In this document: positions 61,987-64,000 of the stretch, in pieces
How positions within the stretch are numbered: position 1 is the stretch's first letter
Layout: each line of letters starts with the position of its first letter
Assembly (NCBI GenBank): GCA_965240325.2
Contig: OZ251245.1
Coordinates: forward strand, 930,001-994,000
Direction: 5' to 3'
DNA length: 64,000 bases
Source: Rebecca billardiae RCC1528
Lineage: Eukaryota; Haptophyta
Made by a program: the position numbers and the translations under genes
Notes under the pieces: generated by a model
What the model was told of the DNA's origin: nothing
What the model saw: the letters and a program-made list of their open reading frames with translations, nothing else
Databases searched by the model: none

Positions 61987-63459
61987 ATGGCTCCGGCCTC
62001 GCCCAACAGCCTCCTCCTCGCCGTCCTGGCGCCGGCACGGCAGATACGCGGCGCGCCGACCTACTGCCCGAACGCGGACGCGCCAGCAGACGCCGGTCAG
62101 CGGCTGCTCGCGCACCACGCGGCACTCGCGCGCTGCCCCACGATGGCGACGTGGTGCCCCTCCGGTTGGACGAAGCCATCTAATTCCACGCGATTGGAGC
62201 GGCGACATCGGTCTCCGCTCTCGCCGCGCGACCTCGCGTGCGAGGCCGGGTGGAGCGGACGGCAGCTGCCGGTGCGCGAGGCCTGCGATTGGCCTCAGCC
62301 GCGCGCGTGCACCGCCTCTTCGTCATACGGGCACTCCTTCCCTGCGCTGCTCGTCCACGCCAGTCGGGACACGGGCCTGGTCGTGTACAAGGCGAAGAAG
62401 GCGGGCTCGACATTCATCGAGAAGTGGTGGAAGGCGTGCTTCCACGCGGGCGGCGTGGACCCCAACGAGCCCATCGAGTTCGCGCCGGGCGTGCGCGCGC
62501 ACGCGCTGCTCACGGTGCGCGAGCCCGCGCAGCGCGTGCTCTCCGCGCTGGGCGAGCAGCTCTTCTGGAAGGCCGGAGAGGGCGTGACGCTGCGCTCCGG
62601 CCGCGCGTTCCTGCCGTCGGTGACGGCGCTCCTCCGGCTCGCCGGCAGGGAGCACGCGGAGCAGATCGCGCGCACGTACGGCGGCAGCCCAGCCGAGTGG
62701 CCCGTCGCCGCCTACGAGCGGCTGCTCGCCGGCCTGGTCGAGAGCGGCGAGGACTGGGTACTGAGCGGTCTTGGCCTGCGCGGGCCGGCGCTCGCGGCAG
62801 CGCTACGGACACTCGTGCGCGCGACGGGCGGGCACGCGGGCGAGCGGGCCGAGCTGGCCACGCGCCACTCGCACGACGAGGCCCTGCGTCTGCACTCCTT
62901 CCTCGCGCTCGCCGAGTGCACCGCTCGCTTCACGATGGCGGTGCAAGTGCTCAGCGCGTCGGCGAGCGCCACGCAAGCGGCGCACGCGGACGTGCCGATG
63001 CTCGAGAGGCACGAGCAGTACCTGATACGCCACCGGCCCTACAGGGACGGCAGCGAGCGGAGGTGGCGCGCGAGCGCGCAGGTGCAGCGCAGTGTGCACA
63101 CGGAAGTGCTCGACGACGAGCTCAGCGCGAGCCTGCGCGCAGCCAACCTCTCAGCGCTGCTGGATCGCTGCGGGCTCCCCGGGCGCATGAACAGCGCGGC
63201 GTCCAAGGAGCGGTACCGGCACGGCGAGCAGACGGCCAAGTCGCTGTACGCAGGCGGCGCACTCGACGCGCTGCTGCGCAAGGATGCGGCGATGATGCAG
63301 AGCGTTTGCCGCGCGTTCTACCAGGATTACGTCTGCTACGGATATGCACTGCCCGCAGAGTGCGATGACGCCCTCCACCCCGGCTGGCGATGTCCTGCCG
63401 CCAATTGGACGATTATGCCGCCCGTCGGAGACGTGGGCGCTGCCACGACGACCCTCTAA
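61987..63459 (+). CDS. Carbohydrate-sulfotransferase-like protein
   Basis: 490 residues from the ATG at 61987; the frame is open for only a few codons before it. The N-terminus (NSLLLAVLAP) is weakly hydrophobic and could be a signal anchor. The PAPS 5-prime-phosphosulfate loop is VVYKAKKAGSTFIEKWW (132-148) and the 3-prime-phosphate loop LLTVREPAQRVLSAL (174-188), in the order and spacing of Golgi sulfotransferases (Sulfotransfer_2). The C-terminus keeps the FYQDYVCYGYAL pattern. Cys-rich segments (about 27-110, and the last 50 residues) suggest disulfides in the secretory pathway. It probably transfers sulfate to a surface polysaccharide; the acceptor is unknown. Single exon. Confidence 0.75.
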   Translation: MAPASPNSLLLAVLAPARQIRGAPTYCPNADAPADAGQRLLAHHAALARCPTMATWCPSGWTKPSNSTRLERRHRSPLSPRDLACEAGWSGRQLPVREACDWPQPRACTASSSYGHSFPALLVHASRDTGLVVYKAKKAGSTFIEKWWKACFHAGGVDPNEPIEFAPGVRAHALLTVREPAQRVLSALGEQLFWKAGEGVTLRSGRAFLPSVTALLRLAGREHAEQIARTYGGSPAEWPVAAYERLLAGLVESGEDWVLSGLGLRGPALAAALRTLVRATGGHAGERAELATRHSHDEALRLHSFLALAECTARFTMAVQVLSASASATQAAHADVPMLERHEQYLIRHRPYRDGSERRWRASAQVQRSVHTEVLDDELSASLRAANLSALLDRCGLPGRMNSAASKERYRHGEQTAKSLYAGGALDALLRKDAAMMQSVCRAFYQDYVCYGYALPAECDDALHPGWRCPAANWTIMPPVGDVGAATTTL

Positions 63460-64000
63460 AGCTCTACCAGCCCCGCCCACTGTCAACGCAGTAGCTACCG
63501 TCCGTAGGCGTAGTTCAGCAGCGCGCCCGCGTGAGTGATGACGCGTCCGTCTGGTGACGGTCATACGTATATATCCGATAGAATTGGTCCCACGCCTGCA
63601 AGTTGTCCCGTCCCGCGCCGCCACTACTATATCTCCGACTATGAGGCTGTCAGCCGCGCCGCCGCTGGCAACAGACAGCAACAGTGACTCAGTGAGTAAT
63701 GTGAATCACGCGTCGGTCAGCCAGCCAGGCCCGGAGGCGTCTGACGAGTGCGACGGCCACACGTCAGCAAGGACGTAGTGGCTCAGCCCTGGCTGGATAT
63801 CATGTCTGCTCTTCAGTCACGACGTCGAAGCAATCGGCTATGCCAGCGGCACATGTGACACAGTCAGACTTTCAGCTCCGAGGTTCTTCTGACTTCCGTG
63901 CGAGGCTCGACCACCCGACTGTCGCGCCATCTGTGCTGCCGTCTACATGGGAACGAGATCAACGGTCTCAGCGGCGTGGTGGCGGTGGTGGTGGTGGCCG
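63460..64000. other. No gene recognised at the right edge
   Basis: Short frames only. The last 30 bases are a GTGGTGGCGGTGG-type repeat that may continue beyond the window. Confidence 0.45.

Overview
The window is about 64 kb of nuclear DNA from a GC-rich eukaryotic alga with a secondary (red-lineage) plastid. A haptophyte is my best guess. The evidence is spliceosomal introns with GT-AG ends, a thylakoid-lumen ascorbate-peroxidase-like protein behind a secretory plus twin-arginine leader, an ER signal peptidase subunit, a formin, and abundant microsatellites, foldback repeats and short inverted-repeat transposons. Nothing bacterial (operons, Shine-Dalgarno sites, CRISPR) is present. The species assignment is inference.

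Layout. Bases 1-12960 are almost gene-free and made of repeats. They hold TA microsatellites, one member (4881-6137) of a dispersed element family carrying an Ala-rich ORF, a nested set of direct repeats, and about 3 kb of GC-rich satellite (roughly 200-bp units at 8.7-9.8 kb, a perfectly phased 46-bp array at 9783-10840, a 92-bp array at 10859-11130, and 225-bp higher-order units at 11.1-11.8 kb). A three-exon coiled-coil gene follows (12982-16127, minus). From 16.2 to 28.9 kb there is an unidentified, apparently frameshifted gene (18.86-20.30 kb), a broken repeat-containing pseudogene (20.66-21.74 kb), a large inverted repeat (22.1-23.0 kb) and a long CA microsatellite.

From 28.9 kb the window becomes gene-rich. 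In order: a Ser-Pro-rich single-pass surface protein; a JmjC oxygenase resembling HSPBAP1; a SAM methyltransferase; a coiled-coil protein; a catalytically degenerate TL29-type lumenal peroxidase; an EF-hand/C2HC-zinc-finger protein; a small four-helix membrane protein; a plastid-type membrane protein; KEOPS subunit Pcc1 (new two-exon model); a folylpolyglutamate synthase; SEC11 (new three-exon model); a WD40 protein (three exons); an FKBP-type isomerase (two exons); an FHA-FH1-FH2 formin; NADP-type malic enzyme; and a carbohydrate-sulfotransferase-like protein. Many are paired head to head (for example SEC11/WD40, plastid membrane protein/Pcc1, malic enzyme/sulfotransferase). The pathways are unrelated housekeeping functions, as expected for a nuclear chromosome.

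Three copies of a roughly 505-524-bp non-autonomous transposon with TA target duplications lie between the genes. One sits inside a duplicated pseudogene fragment. A large foldback element lies at 40.9-41.76 kb. The most noteworthy observations are this transposon family, the 46-bp array that leaves all three plus-strand frames open, the foldback element, the FHA-formin fusion, and the shared GTGCGC/GTACGC splice-donor style.
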